Source: Collybiopsis luxurians FD-317 M1 (Eukaryota > Basidiomycota > Agaricomycetes > Agaricales > Omphalotaceae). Taken from it: DNA of 64,000 nucleotides. The notes under the pieces were generated by a model, which saw only the letters and a list, made by a program, of their open reading frames with translations, did no database searches and had not been told where the DNA came from. The translations under genes and the position numbers were made by a program. Below, in pieces: positions 47,336 to 59,586 of the stretch (within the stretch, counting starts at the first letter, position 1; each line of letters starts with the position of its first letter). The DNA lies in contig KN834759.1 in assembly GCA_000827265.1 (NCBI GenBank), positions 601,666-665,665 of the forward strand, read 5' to 3'.

Positions 47336-47659
47336 TCAATGTAAGTCGATAATTACCCTCGTTGCGGGTTTCGAAGGCAAAGCAGTTTCGGACTACCTTT
47401 TAGTAGGCGAGCTCTTATGCTAGAGTGGTGTCGTCCAAATGTCAGCGTACCTGAGCGCTCTGGTGCCTCGAAGTTTCCGGTGTAGCATCTGAATTCATGT
47501 CGGCAGCATAGTTGAGTGATGATCGAGAAGGAAATCCGTCCACGGTCACATCCCGGTGATCAGCGTCTTTGGAAGAAAAAAGGTCGAGTTCTTGTATCCG
47601 CTACTCTCGATTCACTAGATGTAAATTACCAGCCTATTCCGAAGGTCTTCTAATGATGC

Positions 47660-48060
47660 CTATGCATACATTCGCGACAATTCTCCCTCTATGAAAGATA
47701 CTATCAACTGTTTATCGCACTGGGCCAAAAAAGAAACAGCCTCCACTCCCTCCTCCGCTTCTATTTCTCTGTGCCACCACTATCTTTCTGGAAGAGTATA
47801 TCTAATAACAGTCAGTACCAGATAAGGTGACAATTTGGACCTAATTAACCTACATTTTGAACATATACTTGCGTAAGACTAGCACTGTCCCTTCCCGTAA
47901 TACCTGGCGAGGATCCATTTCCGAATAAGTATATGAGTCAGTACACTGTCTCGTTGATTTTGACTTTTTCCGTCCGCCTTGCTCGCGGCAACGAAGGGTA
48001 CACCGAATTGCACGCTCCTCTAAAGTTGTCAAAACGATCTCATTTAAGCTTGGTGATGTT
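47660..48060 (-). pseudogene. Relic of quinone oxidoreductase 3' exons
   Basis: This segment aligns with exons 9, 8, 7 and probably 6 of the intact oxidoreductase at 51060-51496, in the same order and strand, with many changes and no usable frame. Examples are CAATTCTCCCTCTATGAAAG against TTTTTCCTCTACGAAG, and TTTCTGGAAGAGTATAT against TTTCCAGGAGTATAC. It marks the left copy of a duplicated membrane-protein/oxidoreductase unit. Confidence 0.6.
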
Positions 48061-48128
48061 CAGAAAGGAATGCCAATAGATGCGCCCGGCAAGTCGTGGG
48101 AAAACTTAATCACGTTAACTCAAGTGTC

Positions 48129-48533
48129 ACGGGACGCAAGAGCCATGGCAGTACATCTGGCATACCCACGGCAGTACACCTTGTGCCGGTGCATGCCGAG
48201 CATAACTTGACTTATGACCGAACTCAATTCAATTGGGCTCTTTTGCGTAAATAGCAAATTCACTGAACGCACCAACTTAGTGGGCTCCTGGTAAGTCAAC
48301 GGCAGACATTTTGAGCTATTGCAAAAACCTTTTTGATACTATAGAGAGCTTTTAACTATCTCTCACTTAAAATAAGCAACGTGACTAGGAAATCAAGTAG
48401 ATACTGGATATACGCAAAGAAAAGAAAAGTAATTGAGTTCACAAGGTCATGTGCATAGAGTACTGCCGGAGTACTGCTGGAGTACTGCCTTAATGGCAGT
48501 ACGAACCGTACTGCCATGGCTTTTGCGTCCCGT
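48129..48533. mobile_element. MITE-like non-autonomous DNA transposon
   Basis: A 405-bp element with 26-bp terminal inverted repeats (48129-48154 and 48508-48533; the outer bases are ACGGGACGCAAGAGCC at the left, with one mismatch between the arms). It is flanked by the 5-bp target-site duplication GTGTC (48124-48128 and 48534-48538). No transposase frame is present. The right half contains three GTACTGC(C/T)GGA-type units near the end. The superfamily is not assigned. Confidence 0.85.
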
Positions 48534-49529
48534 GTGTCTGCCGGCCAGCCGAGTCCGGTTCATCCACCAAGTCCATCGAAGTGCGCATTGACTGCCAACC
48601 TCAGCTCTCAGATCAATTAACGAATTCGTTCACATGAGAGAAAATGCTGTAGCCTTCTTGATTCTTGGAAATAAGCGACTCATATGCGCTTAAATCGTGA
48701 TGATAAAGCTGAAGCAAGCATTCAATTAAATAATGGAGCCGAACGGCGAAAGCCAACTTCTATACAGCTTGCTAGCAAATGCCCTCAGAATCTTCACGAC
48801 CATGGTGTGGCTGATCCATCATTTAAGTTCATTTGTCTGCGGTATTCATACAAGAGAGCTGCGAACTCATAAGACAGCAAACTCGTATGTTCTCTCAGCG
48901 ACCTTCATATCTCGTCTCAAATGAGCACTCTCGATTGATCGCCGGGTTGCCCCTTTTTGTTCTTTGTACCGTGTGTATGTACCGTTCCAGATTCTGTATG
49001 TTCATTCTGTTCAGCCGTTAGTATTTCGTTTTCACTCACTAGAGCACAGAATCGAGCACGACTCGGAATTCGAAACAAGAGTTCTTGAGTCTGCCAAGTT
49101 ACATGGCCAGCCACTTGCAAATCAAGATCGAAGCCGTCAGTGTTGGCACACAGTCGAAGGCGGAACTCAACCAAGCCTTACTACGAACAATCAATATTCA
49201 GTCCGTAAACTTTAAACACATGCGGTTTCGTTTTTAGAGGGAACATTTTTTTCAGCAGTAGAATCCATTTGCTTGCTTACAGCGCCTCTGGGTGAGCCTC
49301 TTAGGAAGATTTCGTCGGCTTGGATGATTTTACTCGCTCCTAATAGAGGAGAACTTTAACCTTGATCGGCTGTGAACAGAAGTTGTCAAGGTGGATCAAA
49401 GCGTGCCTGCGGTCTTCAACGATGATACTGCAGGAAAATCAGACGATAGAGGCGCGAGTATCAGTTTGTGTCGGAATTAGAGGACAAAATGGTGCGTTCC
49501 ATTCAATGAATACTCAGGCTCGGGCGGCC
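48534..49529. other. Spacer 5' of membrane-protein copy 2
   Basis: No gene could be modelled with confidence. It should contain the missing 5' exons of the gene at 49530. Small frames exist at 48733-48924 and 48964-49215 but lack family support. Confidence 0.35.
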
Positions 49530-50580
49530 AATTCTAATATGCCGTCCTACAAATAATTCTAAAGAGGGTAGAGATGGTGACTGCGACTGCAGCGGCAAGC
49601 CTTTTTGTATTTCGCTTGGTGTAGGAGGCAGCCCGGCGTCCACAATGTACGTCTGTTTCATTTTCAAAGTCGATACCCAGACCTTCTGCCGAAAATTAGC
49701 ATTTCTCAGCCTACAAACACGCCGTCGACATCGCAAATAGCATCTGCATCACAGACAGTTTCCACATCACAAACAATTTCCTCATCACATACAAGTTCCA
49801 TATCACAGACAGTTTCCTCATCCCTCATGACCAGCACTTCTTCTCCTTCTGATGTCGCAGCGACAATAGGTTCTTCCTCGCCATCAGACGCTCCATTGAC
49901 ACCCAGCATCGACGTCAACAGTTCATCAATACCATTTCCGACACTGAATGAAACGTGGAGGTAAGAATTATAGATACCTTTCTTACTTGGGCAGTATCTC
50001 ACATCCTTCGTATCAGCATCAGCTCAACATCCCAGACCCTTTCCTCGTACGTCAGCTATTTGAGTAAAACCCTGACAAAATTCTCACTCACTTCAAACGT
50101 AAAGAAGTGCAGCGAATGTTGATTCGTCAAGGTACGGGAAAAAATAATGAAGCAAATAACTTATGATCCTTAAGATATCGCCATAGAATTTCAAAGAGCG
50201 AAGCTGGGGCGATCGTAGGAGGCGTCAGTGGCGCTCTGGCAATCATCTTGGTTTCTGTTTTGATTATTCGACTCATTATTCGAAGATCTGAGAAGAATGC
50301 CCAAGGTTCGTCAAGTCCACCGACCACTCTGGCAGATGCCTACTATCTCAAGTACGAAGAGCCACATAGCACAGTAGAGTCCGGACTCAGACAGCAGAGT
50401 TCTACGGGTTCGCCGATCTCATCAGCAGATGGCTCCACAGAAGATTCGGACAGGATGAGGATGAATCTATTGAGAGAGTGGGGGCACGACTCGGACCTCG
50501 AGGCACAGCTTGAAATGGAGGGGTCCTTTCGAGATCTTGCGAATCCAACGCCGCCGCCACAGTATGGTTCCCCGGGATAG
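49530..50580 (+). CDS. Single-pass membrane protein, copy 2 (5' end not found)
   Basis: Type I membrane protein with a Ser/Thr-rich stalk. Supported exons are about 49567-49661 (SKEGRDGDCDCSGKPFCISL), 49700-49960 (stalk with SQTVSTSQTI-like repeats), 50017-50046, 50105-50131 and 50187-50580. They join in frame. The last exon has the helix AGAIVGGVSGALAIILVSVL, a basic IRRSEK and a cytosolic tail with ADAYYLKYEE like copy 1, ending in PTPPPQYGSPG. The Cys-containing piece before the stalk suggests a small extracellular domain. Upstream of 49567 the frame breaks relative to copy 1 (YSG then a stop), so either an intron was missed or the gene is damaged. The stalk is probably O-glycosylated. Function unknown. 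Confidence 0.6.
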
Positions 50581-51059
50581 CTTTGATACAAAGTAGTTGA
50601 TAGATCTAGGTGCGGAACATTGAAGACACTGCTAGACATATTTCCTATGTATTATAGATGATCGAAACTCCACATCGGGTTCCAAAGATGTGAGGCAAAG
50701 TCACGTACAGCCTTAGGTAGCATGGCTCGAAACTCTACTTGCGCCCGAATTGCCTTTGAATCTCCGCAACTCTTAGAAATACTGTTAACAGAGATTGGTG
50801 TTGCTAGCAGGTCGGAAAAAGTAATTTCGGGACTGCTTTCTGGTTCTCGTTCCATTCGTCAGTCCCAATCACCTGAACGCTCTGGTACCTGGAAGTTCCC
50901 GATGCACCGTATGCATGAATATCACGCAGTTGACGTTGTATAATAGATTTAAACGACTCAATTCAGTGATCAGCGGCTGAGTTGGAATCCACTATCGACA
51001 ACTTAAATGTACAGTTTCCCAGTTTGCTCCGGATGCGCTTCAGTTAGTTATACAGACAT
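50581..51059. other. Convergent 3' spacer
   Basis: It lies between the membrane-protein gene and the stop of the oxidoreductase. It is duplicated at 45504-45700 and 47430-47560. No gene is supported. Confidence 0.5.
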
Positions 51060-52498
51060 TCAATCAATTTCTGCGATGATTTTTCCTCTACGAAGAATGT
51101 CATCAGCTGCTTTTCACACTTGGACAAAAGGAAGAAACCTACATTCCCTTGCCTGCATCCAAATCTCGATGTGCGGCCTGTATGTCTTTCCAGGAGTATA
51201 CCTAGGAACACTCGTTGTCAGATGGAATCGATCTGGATTTTAATGAATCACCTTTTGGACATAGACCTTGATAGGACCTTCGCCGTCGCTCCCCGTAATC
51301 TTAGGGAGGAATTCCTTTTCGAAGCTGTAGATTTGTAATTCCAAGTCAGTGTCGTACTAAAGAGTAATCAGAATTGAAACTGACCCAGCCATGAGGGTGG
51401 ATTTGTACGCCAGGTCCCGCGCACGAAGAGTGGATCCTTGGATGCGCAGGCGTTTGAAAATGATCTTGCTTAGATCCATTTCCTTTACGATAGATCCTAG
51501 AAGTATACACTTGGTCATTTGTGAAATGTGTTTCTCAAGTTGGCTTACCACTCAACATGGCCAGCATAACCATTCGTCCATCATATGCAAGCGCATCAAT
51601 ATTCCCTCCCCAGTGACTTTGTCCTACAAAATCGATAATGACGTCCACGCCACGCCCGCCGGTGATCTTCTTAACTTCTTCAGCGAAGTTTTGCGTCTTG
51701 TAATTGACGACGTGGGTAACGCCGTTTGGCATTGAGAGGACGAAGTCAAGTTTGTCTTTGGAGGATGCGGTAGCAATGACATTAGTGCTGAGATCCAGGA
51801 GGCGTGAATGGTAGATCAACGTATCAAGGAGAGACTTACGCTCCCTTCACACGAGCTAGTTGTATCGCGGCAAGTCCCACCCCGGATGCAGCGGTATGAA
51901 TGAGAACATTTTCTCCTGATTTGAGTTCTGCAAGCTTTATGAGTGCTTGGAAAGCTGAAAAAGTAGGCGATTATCGAATGGTTTGTGATATTCGAAGAAA
52001 GATAATCATACCAGTGATAAATGTTTCAAGGATACCTGCAGCATCAACCCAGCTAAGGTGGGCGGATTTAGAGAAAAGGTACGCTTGGTTGACTGCAATG
52101 TATTCTGCATAGGCGCCCTGGCGTTGCCTGTGAGAATCTCGAAGCTAGGGTATTCTGGTCAATCGTACCCCGATAGCAAGGCCAAGGACTTCGTCTCCCG
52201 CTTTCCATTTCGACACTCCTTCTCCGACAGCAGAAACAATTCCAGAGAATTCTACTCCCATGATATCTGTAGCACCTGGAGGCATAGGGTATTCGCCTTG
52301 CCGTTGCATACGATCCATCCCATTCAATCCGAACGCCTTGATCTAGTATCGACGCTTTCAGATAAGTGGCAAGCAAAGGTATAAGGATCGCCAAACTTTG
52401 ACTAGAACATAGTCTTTAGGAACCTCAGGTTCGGGTCTTTCTCCAAAGTAAAGGTTCTCTATGGGTCCTTTACCATCTTTGACGAGGATTACACGCAT
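51060..52498 (-). CDS. NAD(P)H quinone oxidoreductase, zinc-free MDR family (PIG3-like)
   Basis: Medium-chain reductase of the quinone oxidoreductase/TP53I3 type, 335 aa from nine exons: 52498-52397, 52342-52169, 52117-52012, 51954-51840, 51787-51549, 51496-51385, 51324-51252, 51201-51143 and 51087-51060. The frame is continuous. It opens with MRVILVKDGKGPIENL and shows the N-terminal fold (GLNGMDRMQRQG, GVEFSGIVSAVG). The nucleotide-binding Rossmann motif is TAASGVGLAAIQLARVKGA, followed by VVNYKTQNFAEEV, GVDVIIDFVG and the tail WKDIQAAH...IGKIIAEID. The catalytic-zinc ligands of alcohol dehydrogenases are absent. It probably reduces quinones or enones with NADPH. A decayed partial copy lies at 47660. 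Confidence 0.92.
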
Positions 52499-52777
52499 TT
52501 CAGTGGCGCACAAGCTTGGTTGGAAGAATGACAAAGCAAGAGGTCCTAAGACTAGAATTTCCTGAAGACCAACTTGAATTTTATATGGATATCGGGCTCC
52601 GGGATAACGTGGGAGAAAAACAAGATGGTAAAGACTCTGTTTCACCGCAATCCGCAATGGCGGTCTCGGAGCAGGTGACGCGACGCGCTCGTGTATTGTA
52701 CGTGACTGTGGGAATCTTTGAATTTGTTGAACAATGAACAACGAAACTTGCGTCGCCCTTATTTCCCAACTTTCACC
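52499..52777. promoter_or_regulatory. Divergent intergenic region
   Basis: 279 bp between the oxidoreductase start and the start of the Cys-rich gene. No specific site is recognised. Confidence 0.4.
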
Positions 52778-53716
52778 ATGTCTGCCCCCGTCCTGTCCAG
52801 TCTGCCTCAGCCTGCCTTATCGATAGACGAAAAGTGTAATAGCTGCAACAAGGCAAAGCGCGATCCAGGCTTCAAAACCTGCACGAGTTGTAGGAAGAAA
52901 AAAACCGAGTCTTACAGGGAGTACAAGAAGAAGAAGGCGGAACAAACGACTACGGTTAGGGAAGGGGAAAACAAATCTGTCGAAGTCGCCACCGGAACTA
53001 CGTCTTTGAAGAGGAAGGCCGGGGATGACCGAGACCCAGAAAAGAGGAAGAAGAAACGCGTCAAGCGCATCTTGAAGACTTACGGAGGGATCGATTCTCA
53101 AAGTGTAAGGCACATTCGTAGTATAGCTGGAATTAAATGACTCAATTTTTCTACAAATACCTAGGTGTCTGAAAGTACTTCTCAAAGCCATCCAATGGAG
53201 TTTGGAACCGAATTCCAGACAGCTTCCCAGATGTATAAACGTTTGAAGAAGCTTGTGCGCAAGAATACGCGTGTCAGTTTCCAAGCCTGCCACTCTATCG
53301 TCACCGATCCTGCTTGTGATAATGCAAAACGCGCTGCATTAGTCGCCCGTGACATCCGCAAGATTGCGAAAGTGCCGTTCAAGTGAGCGTTCCCTATAAC
53401 CAGCTTAAATTGGAACTCATCAGATTTCTTCACTAGCCATAAACTTACCATAGCTCCAGCTACTCATTCACGAAACCATCACACGTTACGATTCAGCTGC
53501 ACCTGTACATGTGCGGCGCCCAAGTCCTCTGAACAACAGGCTAAACCTTCGTTGACCGCTACCATTGGCAAGCTGCTTGGTTCGATGTCCTCCGAAGCTT
53601 CTACTGAGACGAGCGCTGTGCCCTGCCAAGGTACAGTAGAAGTTACCATCATGAACGATAATCGCCATCCGGTAGGAATACCAGGCCAGCAGATCAGAGT
53701 TCATATTCACCACTAA
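52778..53716 (+). CDS. Basic Cys-rich protein, possible zinc-binding
   Basis: Predicted 254-aa protein from three exons: 52778-53104, 53165-53382 and 53497-53716. An N-terminal cluster C-x2-C-x12-C-x2-C (in EKCNSCNKAKRDPG...CTSCRKK) could bind a zinc ion. It is followed by a strongly basic stretch with nuclear-localisation character (KRKKKRVKR). A middle region (YKRLKKLVRKNTRVSF) and a Ser/Thr-rich C-terminus follow. Proteins with this Cys-plus-basic start are common as hypothetical proteins in Agaricomycetes; a nuclear role is only an inference. Splice sites are good and the frame is divisible by three. Confidence 0.7.
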
Positions 53717-55492
53717 ACTACCCCATTCTTCCGAAGAGATAATCGGACTGATCCTCCGCGTAATTAAATCACAGCTTTACCACCCCGCAACCCCTCGCTT
53801 CGAGTGCTTAGAGTAGTTCACTGCATCTACAGCCTTCTAGTGTACAAACTTACTCTTTCATGCTTAAATGATCATCTTCGACGATCCTGAACCTTGTTGG
53901 CACTTGGAAGCGTAAAGTGATTCTCAAGATCTGCAGCTTTGGCCCGCTCTCCGAATCAAGCTTCAGTCGAGTTTTACGTCTCAAACGAGAACATCAAGTC
54001 AGCGAGTTTGTTGTTATGGACCTGAACCCGAGATAGGGAGAATGTTCTTCGAGCTCAGCAGGATTGATCACTTCTCTGACCAGCAGTTGGTCGACTTGAC
54101 CATCGAGGTGAGGAACTTCCGGTCAATCGTTAAGGCCATTAATGCGAAGAGGAACAAGACAGCAGAGCTCTTTCAGGTTTTCAGGCTTCTCGCATGGGCA
54201 TGATAAAGGAACCCGCCTTACTCTGAACAGCCGGGCAAGAGGGACTCGTAGCTGCGTGCTATTGTGAACAGGCTGTTTACCAGCTCCCAGTTATCACATG
54301 TTCGTCTCACTTACATTTTAGTATCGCCACACAGTTGCAGTTTCTCAGCTGTTCGCTCCATACCGTCACCTTAGTTTACATTCTTTGTATCTCGCGCTTA
54401 GCCAATACGGCGTGGTCTTCAAAATTGGATCGCGATTGTCAGTCATCAGTGTTCTGGACACGCAGTCCTTTTCAGGTATCAATTTCGCGGGCACAACGCT
54501 AAGAACTGAACTTACTGAACTTTTGTCGGACAGGTGGAAGCATGAAGCTTAAATGAAGGCCGATATAAATGGAGCGGCTTTTTTGAAGCTCATTCACTCG
54601 GTGAACAATCCGAACGCCCAAACCAGTTCTGTTTGATAAAGTTCACTCACCAGCGCAACTTTGTTTCGCTCGGGTCTTCGATAGACCGGAAGAAACCCTT
54701 CAACGAGAAAAAATGTACTCCGCGAGGCCACGTACAACCGGTCCCAAGAGTCCGCACTGTGAATCTTGCGGCGCTGAAGAAAAAAACTGGTCAAAGCGAG
54801 TTATCGCAGTGGACATGAACATGTAGGAGTTATTACGTCATCATTGCGGTCCGTCCGCCCGAACACTGATTGGATTATTTCGTTTTCATTGAACTCTAAC
54901 GTTTAGACTCTATACCGCACGTCTGCATACCTGGCTAGTCTGGCTGTAACTATTCGAGCCCCAATATAACTGCTTGGAAAGTCGAATGTCGCGACCGCCG
55001 TCGAGGGCAAAACGACAATATAAATCAGCCTTTTGATCGAACTGAGAAATTCATTTTATGCTCTGCGTAGACCTGAAAGTCGCAACAGTTGCTACAACCG
55101 CTGTCAACGAACTGGGGATTAGAGGGCGTTATAATGATATACGCTCACGTTAGGCGAATAATGAGCTGAAGGCGCCCTTCTGTTTGATTTGGCATCGAAT
55201 TACTGACTAAGTCAGATAGGTATGCATTTCTTGCTTCGGCAATCCAAAATTTACCGTTCAGCGCTGGATGGTTCTTCATATTGCGGTGCCTCACAGCTTT
55301 GAATGTCTATAAGGATCCGATGGTTACTTGCGGAGAAAAAATACGTTTATCCATATTAGTCTGCGACAGTGAAATCGGCCAGATCCCAATCGGTCTGAAG
55401 CATGGAATTATAAAGGTACGAACGTCATTCATCTCCATTTCGCATACCTTAATAGCGTTCTTCCAGCCCTGTATAATCGTACCAAGAAATCA
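53717..55492. other. Gene-poor region
   Basis: No gene is supported. A 53-codon frame at 54042-54203 (FELSRIDHFSDQQLVDL...) looks protein-like in composition but is isolated and short. The last 200 bp form the promoter of the first patatin gene. Confidence 0.4.
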
Positions 55493-58371
55493 ATGACCTC
55501 CGAGAACGATGCAAGAAATGCTTGGCTCAGGTCCTCCGCACCTTGTCAACCTGTTCAAGCCGTAGACGACAACATAAAATCTTCTATCTGGTTTAAAAGC
55601 AAGCCTGTATCGCGCGAATTTTGCTATCGAGTGACGCAACTGCAGCTTAGCACGGACTCGAGAGCTCAAGTCCAGCAAGATGGACATGGCGCTGGGAACT
55701 GGACTTGGTTTGAAATCGCCATCTTGCCCAACGAGGACGCGACGGAGCCGAAGAAAGATAAACACGGAAAAGAGATGGCTTGGAGAAGCCATAATAACCA
55801 GTTAGGCAATCGAGCAACGAGACATTATGGGGTCATATTTGACCGCAGAAGTGAACTTTTGGCGAATTTCGAGGTAGCTTTTCATGCACTATGGTCTGGT
55901 GATGGTCAAGAGATTAATGTATCTTCTCTGTAGGTTGGCGATGTTCTCGCTGTTCGCGTCTGTGCCCGCTTCCCGGGATGGACTAATATTGCAACAGAAG
56001 GTTATATCATGGCTAAAGTTCTCAAAGAAGGTGCACAGAGCATTTAACTCCCCCCTCTCTTATGAGCCTTACTCATACAACCTGTTAGATTTATTTACCC
56101 CTTATTCCTGGACTTTATCATCAAACGTTGTACCTCAGTTCTCGGACGAGTTACAAGATGGCTCTTATGATTTTAATTCGACCATGCCATGCGTTGTTAG
56201 CTCTAGCGATGCTGAAATGAAGTCAAAGATCTGGTTCACAACTCCCGTACGTGCCACTGAGGCCTTTACTGAAAACATTGGCTTACTAGCCCATACTTTC
56301 CAGGCGTTTGACGAAAAAGCTATAGCACAACTTGAGTCAATTCAACTATTCACCAGGTCCCGACTGCAGCTTAGTCAGGGAGCTGTAGTTGAGGACGGAA
56401 ACAGTTTTAGCTGGTTCGACCTCGTCATACTAGAAGACAGTAATGCAACCGAACCCAAGGTTCTTAATGGGGTCAGTCTTGTCTGGCTCAGTCACAGCAA
56501 CAAGAGCAACAAAATCGGTCCTCAAGCTTGGTCACAAGGAGAGCTGTTCGATGTAAATGTTGAGGATACAAGGTCCCAACAGATCCTTCCAATCAAAGGG
56601 TCGCTCAAGGTATGCTGCTTGCTCCACCGCAGACATGGATGCCTACTAACTACTTTTTTCAGCCCGGAAATGTCATTGGCGTTCGAGTTTGCGCCCAATT
56701 TGCAGGATGGGAGAATTACGCAGACTTTGGCCAACTCGTCGTTCGCATTGCAAACGTCGGTTCGTCCCTGGTCTCCGTTGAAAGTTTACAAAATATGAAT
56801 CACTTTGTTTTGTAGGCTATACGTCTAAGACTGTCGAAATACCCGACGTTACCGCTGCAAACAAGGATCTACTCAAAATTCAGCAAGAGATTTATCACTT
56901 TTATCAAAACATAAAACCATCCAATCAGCCCGCTTTCAGCTCTCCTCTAACTGATATACTTTCGAATGAGGCCCGAGCGGACCTTGTCGTGAAGCAAGTT
57001 CCGCCTCCAGATTCCAAGGCAGAAGCAGCAACGACTCGTCCATTGCGCCTGCTGTCTCTTGGTCAGTAGATCTCCCGGCAATCAAACTGGCATGGAGGGT
57101 TTCGACTTGCTAATTGTGGCCAAACAGATGGTGGAGGTGTCCGCGGTGTTTCTTCCCTGCGTATCTTGAAGAAATTGATGGAAAAAGTCGCCCAGGACGA
57201 GAACCAGCCTAATATAAGACCACACGAATATTTCGACCTTATGGTAGGAACAAGTACCGGAGGGTGAGTGGGATTCCAGTACACGTATTGTTCTCATTTG
57301 AGCGGCATTTCCAGCCTCATTGCTCTCATGCTGGGACGACTTCGTATGTCAATTGAAGAATGCGAAAGGGCATACGACACAATATCACAAGAGATCTTTG
57401 GGAAGAAGCGTTTCCCCATTGATCCCCAAGATGCCGCGTTTCTTTTCGGAAGCTATATGTATGACGCGAAGCCTCTCGAAGATGCCACTCAGAAGCTCGT
57501 GCAACAGCAACTTGGAGATCCCAATGCGCCTCTATTCGAAAGCGATAACCCGACATGTAAAGTGTGAGTGGTTTTTTTTCACTTGTAGCAGGCAATTTCA
57601 TTTTACGATTCCTCTCAGATTTGTCATGTCTGCATTGGCAAGCACAGTCGAAAATGGAAATACAGCTGTCCATCTCCGTAGCTACAAGTCCGGACCGACG
57701 GTGCTTGTCCCTCCCGAATACTCTGGATGGTCGATCTGGGAAGCCGCCAGAGCTACGTCTGCTGCGCCTGTCTTTGTTGAGAGCTTTGAAAAAAACGGGA
57801 AGAAATTTGTGGACGGCGGGCTAGGTTGGAACAATCCAGTTCTCGAGTAAGTAAAGTGACGCGAGATTTCTGGCCTTTCAAGCTTTTACACAACAATTTT
57901 AGACTTATTTCCGAGCTCCCCACCCTATATGGTCAAAATTTCTCCATCGGTTGCCTTGTTAGTATAGGGACGGGTATTCCACCCTCCATGCAGGTCGGTA
58001 CTGGACTTGCGTCCGTAAACGACTTTATCGCAATTGCGACCAATGGCGAGATGGCTCACTGGCAAGCTTTAACGTTGTCGGAAATGCTACCGCTTCGAAA
58101 TGATCTCAAGTACTGGAGGTTCAACATGAGCATGCAGGAATCAGAGCCCGATTATGTTATCGAGGTTGTCTCCAAGTGGTGGGGGCTCAAGAAGGAGAAA
58201 AAGCGCCTTTCCTACCCGGATATCATGACCAAGATGGATGATTGGAAAGCAATTGGAGCGATCCGGGAATTGACCGACAAGTGGTTGATTCGCTTCGTTG
58301 AGGAAGGTAAGACAAAGGAGTATTATAACATCGGATTGCAATCCTGTACGAAAAAGTTGCGTTCGACCTAA
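55493..58371 (+). CDS. Patatin-like phospholipase 1 with duplicated N-terminal module
   Basis: Predicted 788-aa lipid acyl hydrolase from ten exons: 55493-55873, 55934-56030, 56089-56246, 56304-56609, 56663-56759, 56816-57061, 57128-57263, 57315-57563, 57619-57846 and 57903-58371. The frame is continuous. Residues 429-640 form the patatin core: oxyanion DGGGVRG, nucleophile elbow G469-T-S471-T-G473 and catalytic D622 in VDGGLGWNNP. In front lie two related domains (about 29-160 and 190-350). Each has an SxIWFxxxP start, an (S/T)WF(E/D)(I/L)xIL centre, ATEPK, W(R/L)SHxN and an end like GVRVCAQFAGW. They match no family known to me. There is no signal peptide or membrane helix, so it is probably cytosolic. 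Confidence 0.9.
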
Positions 58372-59586
58372 TAGTAATATCACGTATAATTTGCAGGCTA
58401 TGGTACTATTTATGGAGGGTTAAAGCCTATGAAGTATGTCATTTTATTGATTAAATTACATTACATACAATATTCTTCGTGCTCTGCAAACAGGCTCCTG
58501 CACAGAGCTAGATCGGCGTTTAAGTTTCAGCACACTTTTCTGCCGCATTTGATGAATATGTCACTTTTTGGTGCAACTTTGTCAGAAAGATGCGATACCT
58601 AGGTGCATATCTATCTTCAGAAGGACGACTGGGACCAGATATGAAGTTAATATGGCTGATAGATCTGGAAAAGCTCTTAGCCTGCTCAAATCAGCTTCGA
58701 CCTCACATATCTGCAGTTATTAACCTATCAGCTCGAACCGAGTGAGTATGAGTGTCGTAGCTCCTGATTCACACAACGTACTTACTACTGACTCAGTGCG
58801 ACGAACCAGACGATGGATCCTACCAAATCGAGTTATTGAAAGTCGCGTGAGAATCACATGATCGAAACGCGTTATTTGACTCATCACTGCATCCTTGACG
58901 AGCGGCTAGCGCTGCGAGAGTTGTTGTTCAATCCTCCGAAGACCTTGGATTCTCACACGCGGATCTGGCGCTGAAACTAATCAAGCTTCAATTCTTCTTC
59001 TCAGGATCTATTCTTCGGTGTCGGAACTGTGCTTTGCCCGCTGTCAATAGAGGAACCATCATTCAGCCACCCAATACATAGGACAAATTTCACTAGACCG
59101 CGATTGAATTGAGAGATATGACCTTTGACATTAGCACCAAAACATCCGCAGGGTAGTCGGACTCAGGTTGGTCAAATAGGAACACACCTCGCGCTGCAAA
59201 AATCCCAAGTTCTAATGATCCAGAAACTTGCAGTTTAGAGAACTGGATGGCTCACGACCTTGACTTGGAATATCCGGAGGTGTCCAAATTTGTAGTAAAG
59301 CGTATCTTAACACGTACACTTTCAAAGGGACCTGTATTCGATGTGCCGCTGTATGTATGCATCTTTTCTATCTATCGTCGGGAACAAGAGACACTCATCC
59401 ACTATAATCTAGTCCAGGGGGATCCATTGAAGATTAATGCCAGCTTTAGACGCTGTCACCGTCTGGATTTGAGTAACTCCGTTACTATCTGGAATATAAA
59501 AGCTCAAAGTCACTTCATCCTCCACCCTCCAACCTACCTTACAGGCGTCTTCAGGTTGCTTCAAGTTCATCCAATTACACTTACCA
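58372..59586. other. Spacer between the two patatin genes
   Basis: No gene is supported. An open frame at 59247-59603 runs into the start of the second patatin in another frame, has no family features and is probably 5' leader. Confidence 0.45.

Larger units (their letters stand above)
45504..47659. other. Spacer and insertion within a duplicated unit
   Basis: 45504-45700 and 47430-47560 resemble 50581-50750 and 50860-51000 downstream of the second membrane-protein gene. The 1.7 kb between them has no counterpart there and so is an insertion or an old divergent segment. It contains a short frame with a signal sequence (46866) and a degenerate tandem repeat (47103-47335). Confidence 0.5.

Noticed and set aside
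52358..52741. Upstream extension of the oxidoreductase frame by about 80 codons
   Set aside because: The family starts at MRV-(I/V)-L-V-K-D-G; the extension is basic low-similarity sequence and overlaps the divergent promoter.
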